64,000 nucleotides of DNA from Eudorina sp. 2006-703-Eu-15 (lineage: Eukaryota > Chlorophyta > Chlorophyceae > Chlamydomonadales > Volvocaceae): positions 1-64,000 of the forward strand of contig BDSI01000124.1 of the NCBI GenBank assembly GCA_003117195.1, given 5' to 3'. The notes below the pieces were generated by a model. It saw only the letters and a list, made by a program, of their open reading frames with translations. It ran no database searches and was not told where the DNA came from. Below are positions 18,366-29,000 of this stretch, piece by piece. How positions within the stretch are numbered: the stretch's first letter is position 1; each line of letters begins with the position of its first letter. The translations under genes were made by a program, and so were the position numbers.

Positions 18366-19028
18366 GTTCCCCCCCAGATCGGAACCGTAGGGAGACGAGC
18401 TGTCCGTGGTCGCGCTAACACAGGCAACGGCCAGCTGCGCCGTTTTGTTCGTGCTGCCTATGACCGGGTGCATGGGAATGGTGACACGATATTCCGGGTA
18501 CTCAACCAGGTTGGGGTGAAAGTGCAGACGCGGCGTGGGGTAGGAATCCAAGCCATCGCCCCACAGCTTAGCTTGCTCGTTGCCAACCAGGAGATGGAAC
18601 AAGTGCGGTGCCACGTCCACCACCAGGGTCTGGGTGAACGGCACCCTGGTGGCGTGCGGTGTGCCCGGCAGGAGCGTCAGGTAAAGACCGCTCACATCCA
18701 ACTCGCCGCGCACACTGCATCCTAGCTGCGCAGAAGTTGACAGCCGGGTGTTTGTGGGTTTGATGGGCAGGTTGTGGGCGCGTGCTACCGACGTGGGAAT
18801 GAGGCTGGCGGTTGCCGCAAAATCACGAAGTGCAGGAACATGCATCTGCCGGCCATCACGCTCAATGGCACAGGCCTGCTTGGGGTAGTAGTACATGCCC
18901 GCCGGCGTGGTAAGGTACCGCGCGGCCAGAGAGTTGCGTCGTAAGGCAGTCTCACGCTCCGAAACGGGAATAGAACTCAAGGTCCGCGGGGCACCGACGC
19001 AGAACCCGCGACCTCGTAGGCAAAAGTA
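18279..19028 (-). CDS. Retropepsin-like aspartic protease ORF of the retroelement
   Basis: The open frame begins after a TGA at 19031-19029. The listed 233-residue part begins at 18980 with a TTG codon, so translation probably enters by frameshift or fusion rather than at its own start. LRDFAATASLIPTSVARAHN aligns with the active-site loop of retropepsins (hydrophobic-D-T/S-G-A..S.I), and VVDVAPHLFHLLVGNEQAKL resembles the second hydrophobic-hydrophobic-G strand. The Asp is kept, but the next residues are Phe-Ala instead of Thr/Ser-Gly, so activity is doubtful. It sits upstream of RT, as expected for Ty3/gypsy PR. Confidence 0.6.
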   Translation of the reverse strand, partial: YFCLRGRGFCVGAPRTLSSIPVSERETALRRNSLAARYLTTPAGMYYYPKQACAIERDGRQMHVPALRDFAATASLIPTSVARAHNLPIKPTNTRLSTSAQLGCSVRGELDVSGLYLTLLPGTPHATRVPFTQTLVVDVAPHLFHLLVGNEQAKLWGDGLDSYPTPRLHFHPNLVEYPEYRVTIPMHPVIGSTNKTAQLAVACVSATTDSSSPYGSDLGGNQPTLPACPSSPCTVPRGMPHRHQQHLPH

Positions 19029-19357
19029 TCAGTGGAGAAGTGCTTACTTACGACGCTTGACATGGTCTGCCCCCCCTGACATGAGGGACTTGTCAACAAG
19101 CTGATGCCCTGCGGCGTTACATGCGTGGCCAGCTTTGGTACCACCGACTGTGCATCGTCCTGCGTCGTATCCGGCACGGAAGCGGGCTCACTGCCACACG
19201 TGGCTGCGGCCACACTGGAGTCACCCGGGACTGGCACGGGTTCCTCAGCAGCCGGCGCCAGAGCGTTAACCACGCACTTGGCAAAGTCGAGCACACTCAT
19301 GCGCGACAGACGCTGAATGGACACATCATCTGAGGGTGGCAACGACGGCTTTCGCAC
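18977..19357 (-). CDS. N-terminal linker ORF of the retroelement (gag-pol region)
   Basis: The open frame continues upstream to a TGA that falls inside the right inverted repeat. The first ATG in frame encodes MSVLDFAKCVVNALAPAAEE. It ends in a frame that overlaps the protease frame by about 50 bases. I recognise no gag capsid or CCHC knuckle. Its position suggests the end of gag or a spacer before the protease. Confidence 0.4.
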   Translation of the reverse strand: MRKPSLPPSDDVSIQRLSRMSVLDFAKCVVNALAPAAEEPVPVPGDSSVAAATCGSEPASVPDTTQDDAQSVVPKLATHVTPQGISLLTSPSCQGGQTMSSVVSKHFSTDTFAYEVAGSASVPRGP

Positions 19358-19429
19358 AGGTTCCTTGGGGACCGCAGGGACAGGGTACCTATCTGCGTCA
19401 AGCGGCTGCGGCTCGAAGCTCAGGAACGA

Positions 19430-19461
19430 TACGTCAGAGAGCAGTCATACGGCCTGACAGC
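19430..19461. repeat. Right copy of the inverted repeat bounding the retroelement
   Basis: It matches the reverse complement of 12023-12055 except for one missing base. Outside the repeats the flanks share nothing, and no target-site duplication is apparent. Confidence 0.85.
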
Positions 19462-20463
19462 CCTGCTGCAGCAGCTCGTGCAGGATCCGCCTGGCCAGGG
19501 GGCGGCGCCTTGCGCCTCCGTCGGGCGCTGCCGGCCCCTCGAGGTCCCAATCGGAGACGGAGACGGACGGACGGTACCCGCCCGGCACCTGCCTAGGCAC
19601 GTGTCTAGGGCAGCTGTCAGGCAGATACCGCGAACCGGGAATATGCACCGGGAATATGCCCGTGTCCCAGCCTGCCCGGAACATATCCGCGCGAGAGCAG
19701 GAATGAAGACTATCACGAAGAAATGTCTGCCGGCGATGAACATTCCACAGGACGGCAACCGCATTGCGCATTAGTACACTGTAATCCTTGGAGAGCCACG
19801 GGGATGGCGCGCCGCAGTAATTTCATTGCCACATTATTTCAGGAATCGAAACAAGATTATGGCGTATCCTATGGAGAGGTCCACACCAGCTGCGTCTATC
19901 CGCGAAGTGCACGGGCGCGTACCTGTAGGGAATTTACAGCGCGGGCAAACCACAGTGAAGAGTGCGAAGGCGGCGACCCACCTGCGGATATAATACACAA
20001 TTGCGTATTGAATATGCCGCTGTATAAAATTAGACCACAGTAATGCACCTGAATGCACATCGTCGATCGTCCCGTCCGCGTTCTGGAGACGGCGTCGTAC
20101 GATTGCCAAACCTTCAATCCAGTCCATCGCATGTTAGTACATACATAATTAATTGAGCGTCATTTATTTTGTATGTAGAATAACAAACACAGATTCTTTC
20201 ACTTCAGTCATGCCACGACAACCTTGATGCCAGATTGCGGCAAGGAGAATAACTAGACATGGATCGAAACTCACAAAATTGGATTCAATTCATGATCAAG
20301 TGCGCGCGTGCTTCCAAATAGTGTTACCAAGGCAATTACCCTTGGTGTTACTCGACCACAAGGCTCGCGGTACCCTGTGCATTCTTGCGCACAAAGCGCC
20401 TCACAATATAATTATCAAAACAACATAGCCAATTCCAATCGTAGACTTTTGATATTTAGTGAG

Positions 20464-20691
20464 TTATAACCGTGGTCTGTCGAACCTGTCGACCACTTGC
20501 TCGTGTTCCAGCAGCGCGGCGCGCTCCATGGCCCGACAATCCATAAAGGCAAACCAAATAGTGCCCTCCGGCGATGGTGCATCGACGTGGCTACAATCCA
20601 GGACGGCAATGTTCTTCCGCACGAGCAGCGGTGGATCGTCGCGACGGCACGGCCGGGCACTGCTGTCAGAAGACGACTGCGTCGTGGACAT
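20464..20691 (-). CDS. Small hypothetical ORF (75 codons)
   Basis: The translation contains a non-repetitive, protein-like stretch (VRKNIAVLDCSHVDAPSPEG, then TIWFAFMDCRAMERAALLEH) with an ATG start and a stop followed at once by AT-rich DNA. I recognise no family. A 248-codon plus-strand ORF overlaps it, so the strand is uncertain. It may be a last exon or chance. Confidence 0.2.
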   Translation of the reverse strand: MSTTQSSSDSSARPCRRDDPPLLVRKNIAVLDCSHVDAPSPEGTIWFAFMDCRAMERAALLEHEQVVDRFDRPRL

Positions 20692-21334
20692 CTGCCCCCG
20701 AGAAACACTGTCGTCGTGGTCCAGCTTCTGTTCTTCTCAAATCGAGTGGAGCAGCATCAGCAGCATCCGCAGCATCCGCAGCAGCATCAGCATCAGCAAC
20801 TCGCACTTGTCGCCGCCGTTGCCGCCGTCCCCGCCGCGCCCACACAGCATCGAACCGGTTAGAACAGCACTTGAACCGCTTGCGGCCCACAGCTGTGATG
20901 GAACGACGATCTTGGCCGCCAACCCCCCTTGGCAAGCAGTGACGCAGCCCCCCAGCATTCCTCCCCAGACCGTCATCACCGCCGGGGCGGGTGCCTTCCT
21001 CGCCGTCGCGGTGATGCCCCTCCTGACCGTCAACATCACAGACGACATCCTGCTGTGGGAGGGCTGCTGCTGCTGCGAGGATCAACCGCCGGCGGGGACA
21101 GCGGCAGCACCCACCAGGTGGCATCAGCCCAGGCAACTACAACAGCGCGTCAGACACGGCTGCAGCAAACTGCGCCGGCTTGCATGCTGGCGGGCTCGGT
21201 GGTGAGCGAGTGAGGGGTCGACGGCCGCCTGATAGAGGCATTCAGGGTACTCGCTCCACGGGTGGATCTATCCTGATCCAGCAGGGGCGGGAGGATGCGG
21301 GTCGCCGCTCGCGCTCGCTCGCTCCCCTCTTGCG

Positions 21335-21518
21335 GTGGGGTGGTGGGGTGGTGGGGTGGTGGGGTGGTGGGGTGGTGGGGTGGTGGGGTGGTGGGGTGGT
21401 GGGGTGGTGGGGTGGTGGGGTGGTGGGGTGATGGGGTGGTGGGGTGGTGGGGTGGTGGGTGGTGGGGTGGTGGGGTGGTGGGGTGATGGGTGGTGGGGTG
21501 GTGGGGTGGTGGGGTGGG
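21335..21518. repeat. (GGTGGGGT)n array
   Basis: About 22 copies of an 8-bp G-rich unit, with a few seven-base variants near 21430 and 21457-21495. All frames are open on both strands (WWGGGVVG or PPPHHPTT type peptides), which are artefacts of the repeat. Confidence 0.95.
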
Positions 21519-22960
21519 ACGGCCCGTGCGGCCTCGTTCGCAGCGGACGGCAGTCGCAAGTAGCTGTATGTACGGCAAGGCGCGCAGGTGGATCTAGGCC
21601 GTACATACTGTAGCCATACTCCTTCGTCTGGGTAGGGCCGGCTGACGATTGGGAATCCAGGTTGCTGGTCATATAATTTATTTTAGACACGAAGGAGATG
21701 ATATATAGCGGGTTTTTATAGTGCCGTGACCGTTACACGGTGGACCCTTAGTCCCGACCAGGCGTTCCAACGGTCCCAGATAGCTCGTGGCCGCCTCATC
21801 TCATCTACCCCTAGCAAGGTCTGTCTGTGCACCTGTACACCGCCGGCCAACACGCACGTGTTTAGAACTTCAGATGTGTGTCCTTCAAGCGGGACTTGCT
21901 TGATTAAAATAAGGGGCCGTTAACGAACTCGCACCTACCGAAAGGTCAAGGTTGCAGACAGCAGGCTTACTCGGCGAAAGTCCCGGAATTGCCTTAGCTT
22001 GCCGCTTTAAATCGGACACTGCTGCTGCGTGGAACATGACCCGACTTCAGGCCGCTGCTGCGGCTGCTGCTGCTGCTGCGGCGGCTGCGGCGGCGGCTGC
22101 TGCGGCTGGATGCAGCGCGTAGCCGCCAGCTACGCCAACCGTGGGTTGGTGCGTGCTTTGCGTGACCAGAGTACGTACATAGCTAGGACTAAGGCACGGG
22201 CCTCGCCTCGCTCCGCACGATTTGAGGGCTGGGCTGAACCGCCATACACAGGTACGAAAAGTACGAGCAGGACTACTGGTTGACGCGCGCGAACTGGCTG
22301 CTAGTTGCTTTGGCTTCGAAAACTGTCACGTGCCTGTGTTCATCACTGGTGACTGGTGTGCACTTATGTAGTTGCATGCACGACGAGGTGGCTGATGACT
22401 TGCGCGGCGGCAGTACTGGGCGGCCAAGCAAGCAAGCGCATGCGGGGCCCTACCTGGTTATTGAGATCGTATCATCGTACAAGTAAGACCGTTTCCTGCC
22501 TCCGCCGCGAGGTCGTCGTCACATTGCTCGCTCAGCGACCTTCGTTTGCTGTCTGTTTACTGTCTGCTCGCTGTGTGCTGGACACGTGGGCAGCGCAGGC
22601 GGTACATATTTCACTCATTCGACAAACGTAGCATAGATACGTAACAACGAAGGTGGTGCGTAGCTGGCAGTCCGGGATTGACAAAGGCGTGTGTGGATGG
22701 TGGTTCTTGCGGTGCTCGGACAGAATGCATCGTCATCGTTGTCGTACGTACCGTACTCGATTGCCCAAGATGATGACAGGTGATCCCCCTTTAATACTTC
22801 GGGAGGTCCTGTGGATGGGCCTCATTTATATGTTAATATCTTGTCCGATGCGGTTCTTTCTGCAGCAGAAGACAAATTGCAAGCAAGGGCCTTATTATGT
22901 AACACGTTTGTAAGGGCGGCGGCGGAGAGGACCACGCCCGCCCGCCCGCCGTTTTTGTGA

Positions 22961-23003
22961 ATCAATCAACCAACCAACCAACCAACCAACCAACCAATCA
23001 AAC
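22961..23003. repeat. (CAAC)n microsatellite
   Basis: About ten CAAC/CAAT units in non-coding DNA. Confidence 0.9.
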
Positions 23004-24707
23004 GAACCGCGGCAGACAGACGGCACGCCCGGGACACCGGGACCGCCGGATGCCCCATCCATGATGACGACACACACATGCACCTACGGGATGATGAAGG
23101 CCTACCTCCATCCCGCACTCTGATTTATTATTATTCTGATTTGTTCCCTGAGACAAGCAACCACACCCCTAGTCCCCTACCCCCTCCCCTCATGCGGACG
23201 GGACTATTTGCACCGTACAGTAGTTGTACGGCGCCGCCGATGTGGTTAATAATGCGATTCGGATAGATCTATCTGTTCGGATCGATCCGCAGGGATCAGC
23301 AACCAATCCGCCTTTTTGCCAGACAGACAGGCATTGCACTGGCGGTATTACACAGTATTGTTGCGGCTGCAGCACGGCCTGCACGCGCGCTGCATGCATG
23401 GCCAACCATTCTCAACCAGGCACGCAAGCAGACAATCCATTGTAACACCTTGTGTGGAAGCGTAGGATCGTAGCTAGGGCGACCTACTGTAAATAAACAC
23501 GGATGTATACTTACATGGCGTAGTGTGGGAACGACCCATCCACAACCACTGCTAGGTGTCCAGTGATGGCTCATGCCCTACCCGTACGAGCCGTTATGCA
23601 CCTGGGACCTCGCATCACTTAGTGCCGTACACTGATCGGCATCGTGTGCACCCGTAGATTCACAACCTTCCCCAGTGGCACCCACGCACGGGCGTGATGA
23701 ACCAATAAGCAATATCGCAAGAGACATCATTAGATCTGTCAGCAGCTACTTAGGTTTTGGGGCTCGACAGAAGTCATGTCACGGTTCGTCACAATTGGAC
23801 GACTAAAGCTAGCGTAGCTGTTGGGGCCCGAGGTAGGTTCCAGAAGTCATGTCACGACTGGTTCGTAAGGAATTGGATTACCGTAGCAATTCAATCTTTT
23901 TGTAAATAAAGTAAGTAATTGTTTGGGGCCTCACAAGGAAAACTCGAATGGATCTCTCGAATTTCAAAAAACATTCCAAGGCATCTCGCGAAATATTCTC
24001 GCAAAAACAAATAAATGCAGTCGGCCGTTTTGCCGAGCTGTGGCTGCAGCTCTTACCAAGCACAGGCGGGCAGCCGCAGCGCAAGTTGAGTAGGCGATGG
24101 CAGGAATGCCCTCCGAAACAGAGCGTCTGTAGTTTGTTCGAACTTTATATTCAGATTACGATACCTTTGCTGACGATAAAATACGAGTTCACAAGCTTTA
24201 ATGTACGGTTCACGAGCTCGCAAATTTCAGAAGTTTCTAAATAAACTCCAATCGAAGCGTCGCAAAATAATTGCAAAACTTGTTAATGTTTTCTGACCTC
24301 GCAAAATAATCGTCTCACAAAAAACTTGAGTCGATACGGTACTAACGCCTAGCTTTCCGAACCTAAACCTCCACCCAAGCAAATGGCATTCATTATATCC
24401 ATAGTTATTACATTAACCCAAGAGCTTTGCAACTCATTGTATCAACAGCGGTCTCGCGTCCGTAAATACATTCGTCAGCGAGCCCATCCAATAATGTTAC
24501 ACTTGCTCTCCCCGCTCTCCCCCGTGCTCCCCCTCCTGAAGCGAACGTCCCGAGAGCTTTGACGACCCTCATTATCAGCCCTCCTTTTCCCCAATAACCT
24601 TTTAGAGCGACGCTCAGTATGCGTCTCCTGTTCCTGTCGTACAGGTGGGGGTGTGTTTTCCATGCGCTGCGCCTTGCTCCAGTGCAGCGTGACTGCGCTC
24701 CGTAGCA

Positions 24708-24833
24708 TCCGGCTCCCAACTGTTCACAACTGTTTTCAGAGGGAGTTAAACCTTGCCACCTGACGAAGTGTTCCTGTCTGTATCGGCCGCGCCCCGCACT
24801 GACATCTTGAACCGCCGTCCAGTACTCATCCTC
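24708..24833 (-). pseudogene. Chromodomain relic, probably from a chromovirus-type Ty3/gypsy element
   Basis: Within a minus-strand ORF (24875-24408) the segment RQEHFVRWQGLTPSENSCEQ has the chromodomain pattern (Y/F)LVRWKGY.PEENTWEPL. The aromatic-cage Trp of TWEP is replaced by Cys. The rest of the ORF is not recognisable, and there is no integrase next to it on the upstream side. The setting in AT-rich, gene-poor DNA favours a decayed retroelement end over a cellular chromodomain gene. Confidence 0.5.
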
Positions 24834-26024
24834 ACCCATTGTGCACGGCATCTCGTTGGCCGCGCCGTGTTGCATGACCCGTCATCACAATGGTCAGCAA
24901 GGTTGCTTGGCTCACGACCAGGGTTAGCGAGGTTGCTTGGCTGCCTACCAGTTACCCGGCGTACGTCGGTAGACCAGACCCCGTTCAACATGCCGTACTT
25001 TGGATCGCACATCTGGATCACACATGCGGCGAAGGACGGACATACGATGGAACGAAGGGCCTCTATTAGTGTACGCGACGAGAGGGTCGATCAAAAAGCT
25101 CATCGATTACATATATACTAGAATAGGATATATAGAGGCGTCGTCCGCCCGGATGGCTTTATTTCCCGCGCATGCATGCATCCGCCACACTAGCTAGCTC
25201 TAGCTAGGTAGGTAGCTAGGTAGGTAGGTAGCTAGGCAGGTAGGTGCTCCTGCTGGCCCTGCTGCGCGCCCACTGTACACATGGCAACTGTACGACAGTG
25301 AAAGTCAGGGATAAGACGGAACCGACCGACCGTTGCGACCTTACAACGCAACGCACACCAACCGATGACCCGCGGGGTCCGCTGTAACATCCTAATAATA
25401 ACACCAACCGGCAACTGAAAATTCCACACATACGCGCATGTACTCATTACCTCGACAGCAGCCGAAAGCGACCATACTTGCTTTTTGCTGTCTGCGCGCT
25501 TCAAACAAACATGCATGGCCGCGCGCGGCTTCGTATTGAACAAAGGAACTGGATCACCAACAATTCGTTCCAAGCCACGCGCCAGCCGACGCCCGCACGA
25601 CTGCCCCGCACGTACCGCATATATATAACGATGTCCGCCACCGCCGCCGCCGCCGGAGTACGGATACTATGTGCAGCGAGCGTGAAGGCAAACTGCTGCC
25701 ATCCAGTTATTACCCCCCCGTATACCGTATATAATCAATATATGTCACCGGCGGTCACATTACGCAGATTGCTAGACTTGAATTATGACAGCTTGTTTGA
25801 TAACAATTCTCAATATATATAATTCTCATTATTATTTTAAGAGTGCGTGCGCGCCCCATCATTTGCCCTTGCTCGCATCCTGATCCCCGGCGGTGTGGGC
25901 GGGGCCACTAATAATATCGCTAGGCAAACCTTGCTCTGACTCCGCATACATCAACTTCCGAGTCGATCGCTCTTCATCAACCCCGCACACATCCGCGCTG
26001 CTGCCCCGCACTTGCTATGCCGCA
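24834..26024. other. Non-coding flank downstream of the RNase T2 gene
   Basis: AT-rich DNA with a (TAGG)n-like run at 25191-25245 and a duplicated AAGGTTGCTTGGCT unit near 24895-24950. The end nearest 26025 is the 3' UTR of the minus-strand RNase T2 gene. I see no gene. Confidence 0.6.
25341..25345 (-). promoter_or_regulatory. Possible TGTAA polyadenylation signal of the RNase T2 gene
   Basis: TTACA on the plus strand is TGTAA on the minus strand, about 680 bases after the stop. It is the first such signal I found downstream. Confidence 0.35.
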
Positions 26025-29000
26025 TCACAGCTCGGTCTTGGGCTGCTTGGTGGCTGCTGCTGGAGAGGTGTCGTTATCGGTCTCCGCCTGTCGTACAGTA
26101 GTACTTGACATAGCCGTTGCCGTACTGTTGATGCCGCCGCCAACGCACGACGCCATGGTGCCGCCAGTACCATCCGTCGGTGACGACAGCTTGCAGGCGA
26201 GCTTCATCGCGTCGTCATCTTCCTCCACAAACGCGGCCGTGTTGTTATCGACTACCACAGCCGCAGCGGTATCCACCTCTGTCTCCTGGATCACCACTTC
26301 CGCCGCAACCTCGGCCACAGTCCGCTGGGATGCCACCAGAGAGGCGGCGGCGGCTGTCTGCGATGAATCACCCGCGGTTACCCCGTTGTCGTCGATGTTG
26401 TCAGCTGCCGTACGGCGTGGCCGGTGGCTGTCACGGAAAGAACCGTGGCGGCCGTCTTCGTATCTGTACGGCAAGTTCAGCTCCGGGATCCTCAACCGCG
26501 GACCGCACAGGGACCCGGGGTCGTGGTGTACGATTCTCTCATCGCAAGTGAACGGCGTGAAGGGGTCTTCCTTGGAGAGGCACATCCGTACCTGCGTGTG
26601 TATGTACGGCGTGTACGGCAGGAGAGGTCGGTGCAGATGTCGCGTCGAGTCGAGCTCGCGCGACGGGGGCAAATTCCCCCCGGGGGGCCCAGAGCTCCGA
26701 AGGGCCCCTAAAGGTTGCATCGCACCGGCAACCGGGATATATACGGCATCGCACCACCGAGCCCACTACCTAGCCAATAACTGTCGACCTAAGAGAGATG
26801 ACGAATGTGTCCCAAACAGGACACATACAGTTATGAACTGGACCGGTGAGTTGCTTGACAGGCTCACCTCCATCAACTTATTATCATGGCGGCAAGTGGC
26901 GAACGGCCGCCCGCCGTACGCCGCTTCGATGGCATCCAGGAATTTCTCCGTGTCGTACATCTCATCATCGCTGGGCACGATCTTCACCTTCTCCAGCGCC
27001 GCCTGTTGAATTCCAACACCCCAAGGGCGAGGAGGAGCAGGGACACAGGAGACAGGTAAGGGACAGGGCAGTGCTTGGCGGCACAGGAACAGCCGCAGGA
27101 CCCGGGTGTGTGGAAGCATGTGGCGGAAGACCCACCACGGCAAGAGGCAAGCTAAGCAGACGGCGCTGAACCCCCGGCGTATCTACATCGATGTAGTACT
27201 CCGCCGCACGTACCCCATCGTACCATCCCCACCAGAACGCATTTGTCCTGGACGAGTTTTCCCCTGTCGTACCCCCTGTCGTACTCCCTGTCGTAAACGA
27301 CCCACCGCGAGATCGTAGCGGCGGTTCAGATCCAGCACGGTTTTGAAGTAGGTGTGCTCGCCGGGCAGCACGCTGGCAGCACAGGCGCCGTGCGCGATCC
27401 ACTCGTGCCTCCAGAAGCTCTCAAACGACCCACGGGTCTTCGATGTGGGCCACTCGCGCTGCAGCTCGGGCAGCAAGTCCGCCAGCTCCTGCTCGTCGAA
27501 GGTGTCGCTGCAGTTTTGGGGCCAGGGGATGGCGCTACCGGCGGCGTTGTTGGGCCACAGGCCGTGGATCGTAAACTGGTACCTGCGCTCGGTAGATGTG
27601 GAGGGGAAAGAAAGAAACAAAGATGAGGTAGGTGGGAACCGGGGAGGCGCTGTGGCCGGAAGCGGGCGCCGACCGGGCGTGCCCAAGCAACAGTTAAGGA
27701 GAGCTAGTACGGTACTGGCTGGTATCACAGGGGCCGGTTGAACAGCCCAACAGCTGAGCATTTTGTTGCGGATGAGGAGATCGACGCAGGCGGGCGGGGC
27801 GCCATGTAACCCCCGCGAGACAGGCATGCTCGCCGTCCACGGGTCGGCACTGGAGCTGCGTGGCTGTGCGGCGGATGGTGAGCCGGAATCCCCCCAGGCA
27901 CAGCCGGCTTTGGCGGATGTGTTTTAGTTCCCGCTTGTTACGAGAGTATGTGAGCTGCATCGCGCAGACGACAGCTACGTACTTGGCTGCTGGGTGCTGG
28001 CTGGTGCGGGCGTTACCTGGGGTTTGCTCACGCAACCACTCATCCATCCACCCGCCCAGATCCCATCCCAGCTTCCACCCACCAGCCCGCACCAGCCGAG
28101 CCCCCACGCCTGCCACCCTCCCAGATCCCAGCCACCCGAGGGCGCCCCACCCACCCGAGGTCTCGTGCGACGTGGGGGCACTGCTGGGCGCCAGTGCAGG
28201 TGGTGCCCAGCCACTGCCTGCAATAGACCAATCAAGGCAGCGCGGGGCGGGGAGGGGCAGGGGCGGGGACCGGCAGGGCGCGGCAGGGCCCAATCAAGAA
28301 GGGATCCGGATCTGAAATTCTGGATCCGGATTTGGAACACTAGGGGGGGGTCGTGCGGACGGGTCACCGGGCGGACTGCGAGACCCAACCATCCTGGCGG
28401 GCGGGCCATACCCAGCTGTCCGGAGCTCCAAACATGCATGCTTGCTAGTCCGCTGCCACAACCACTCCTTTAGCCATTCACTCAGGCTGAGCTTGCCTTC
28501 GCCAGAATCAGCGCCCAGTAGTTACGGATATTCCGAAACCAAGGTACCGCATGTACCGCATGTACCGCCACACACGGCCGGCAATAGTTACTGACGGAGC
28601 ACATCGAGCCGTTTGGGCTCGAGAAGATGACATTTTCGCTGTAGATTTCGCAGCCCCGATCATCTCTGTTTTTACCTAATCGATCGTTGCAATGCGATCA
28701 TGGGCCGTGATTCGTACGTACCTCGTGAAGACAAAAAACGCAAAGTCGGCGCCCGCCGTGCTTTTATTCGCGTTGTCGTCGTAACCAGAATCGCCGTCGT
28801 CGCCATGGCTTGTCTCCCCGCTGTCCGCCGCGACGTCGTCGAGGCGCCGCCGCCGGCTGTGACCGCCCGAGGTACGGCGGTGTGGCGGGTACGGCTGTGG
28901 GTTGTCGTACTCGTGACTGCGGCCCCGCAGTACGGGCATCTGCAGTTGCGGCCCGCAGTGATCCTCGTGACGGAACACTTGCTCGGCGCAGTTCATGGGG

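Larger units (their letters stand above)
12056..19429 (-). mobile_element. Ty3/gypsy retroelement carrying a cytosine methyltransferase-like domain
   Basis: Reading on the minus strand, the order is: linker ORF (19357-18977), retropepsin-like ORF (18980-18279), membrane-segment ORF (18348-17509), pol (17534-12738) and an accessory ORF (12723-12142). RT-RNase H-integrase order is that of Ty3/gypsy. No gag zinc knuckle, primer binding site or LTR pair could be identified, so the 5' end is probably truncated or rearranged. A purine-rich run at 12076-12090 may be the polypurine tract. A 33-bp inverted repeat sits at both ends. The pol frame has no stop over 1598 codons, which suggests recent activity. 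Frame breaks between ORFs coincide with G runs. Confidence 0.9.
19462..24707. other. Gene-poor, AT-richer region
   Basis: I recognise no complete gene here. The DNA has short GC-rich islands (about 19.46-19.62 and 20.46-21.2 kb), a GGTGGGGT array at 21335-21518, and a CAAC run at 22961-23003. Scattered CGTAC motifs and AT-rich stretches (about 20.1-20.45 and 23.85-24.35 kb) also occur. ORFs longer than 60 codons lack recognisable motifs, except one weak candidate at 20464-20691. Confidence 0.6.

Noticed and set aside
12056..19461. DIRS-type retroelement, suggested by inverted ends
   Set aside because: The element encodes a D,D-35-E integrase with an HHCC zinc finger, and no tyrosine recombinase was seen.
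21150..21690. Minus-strand ORFs of Pro-His-Thr repeats and plus-strand Gly-Trp-Val repeats
   Set aside because: Translations of the 8-bp G-rich array at 21335-21518.
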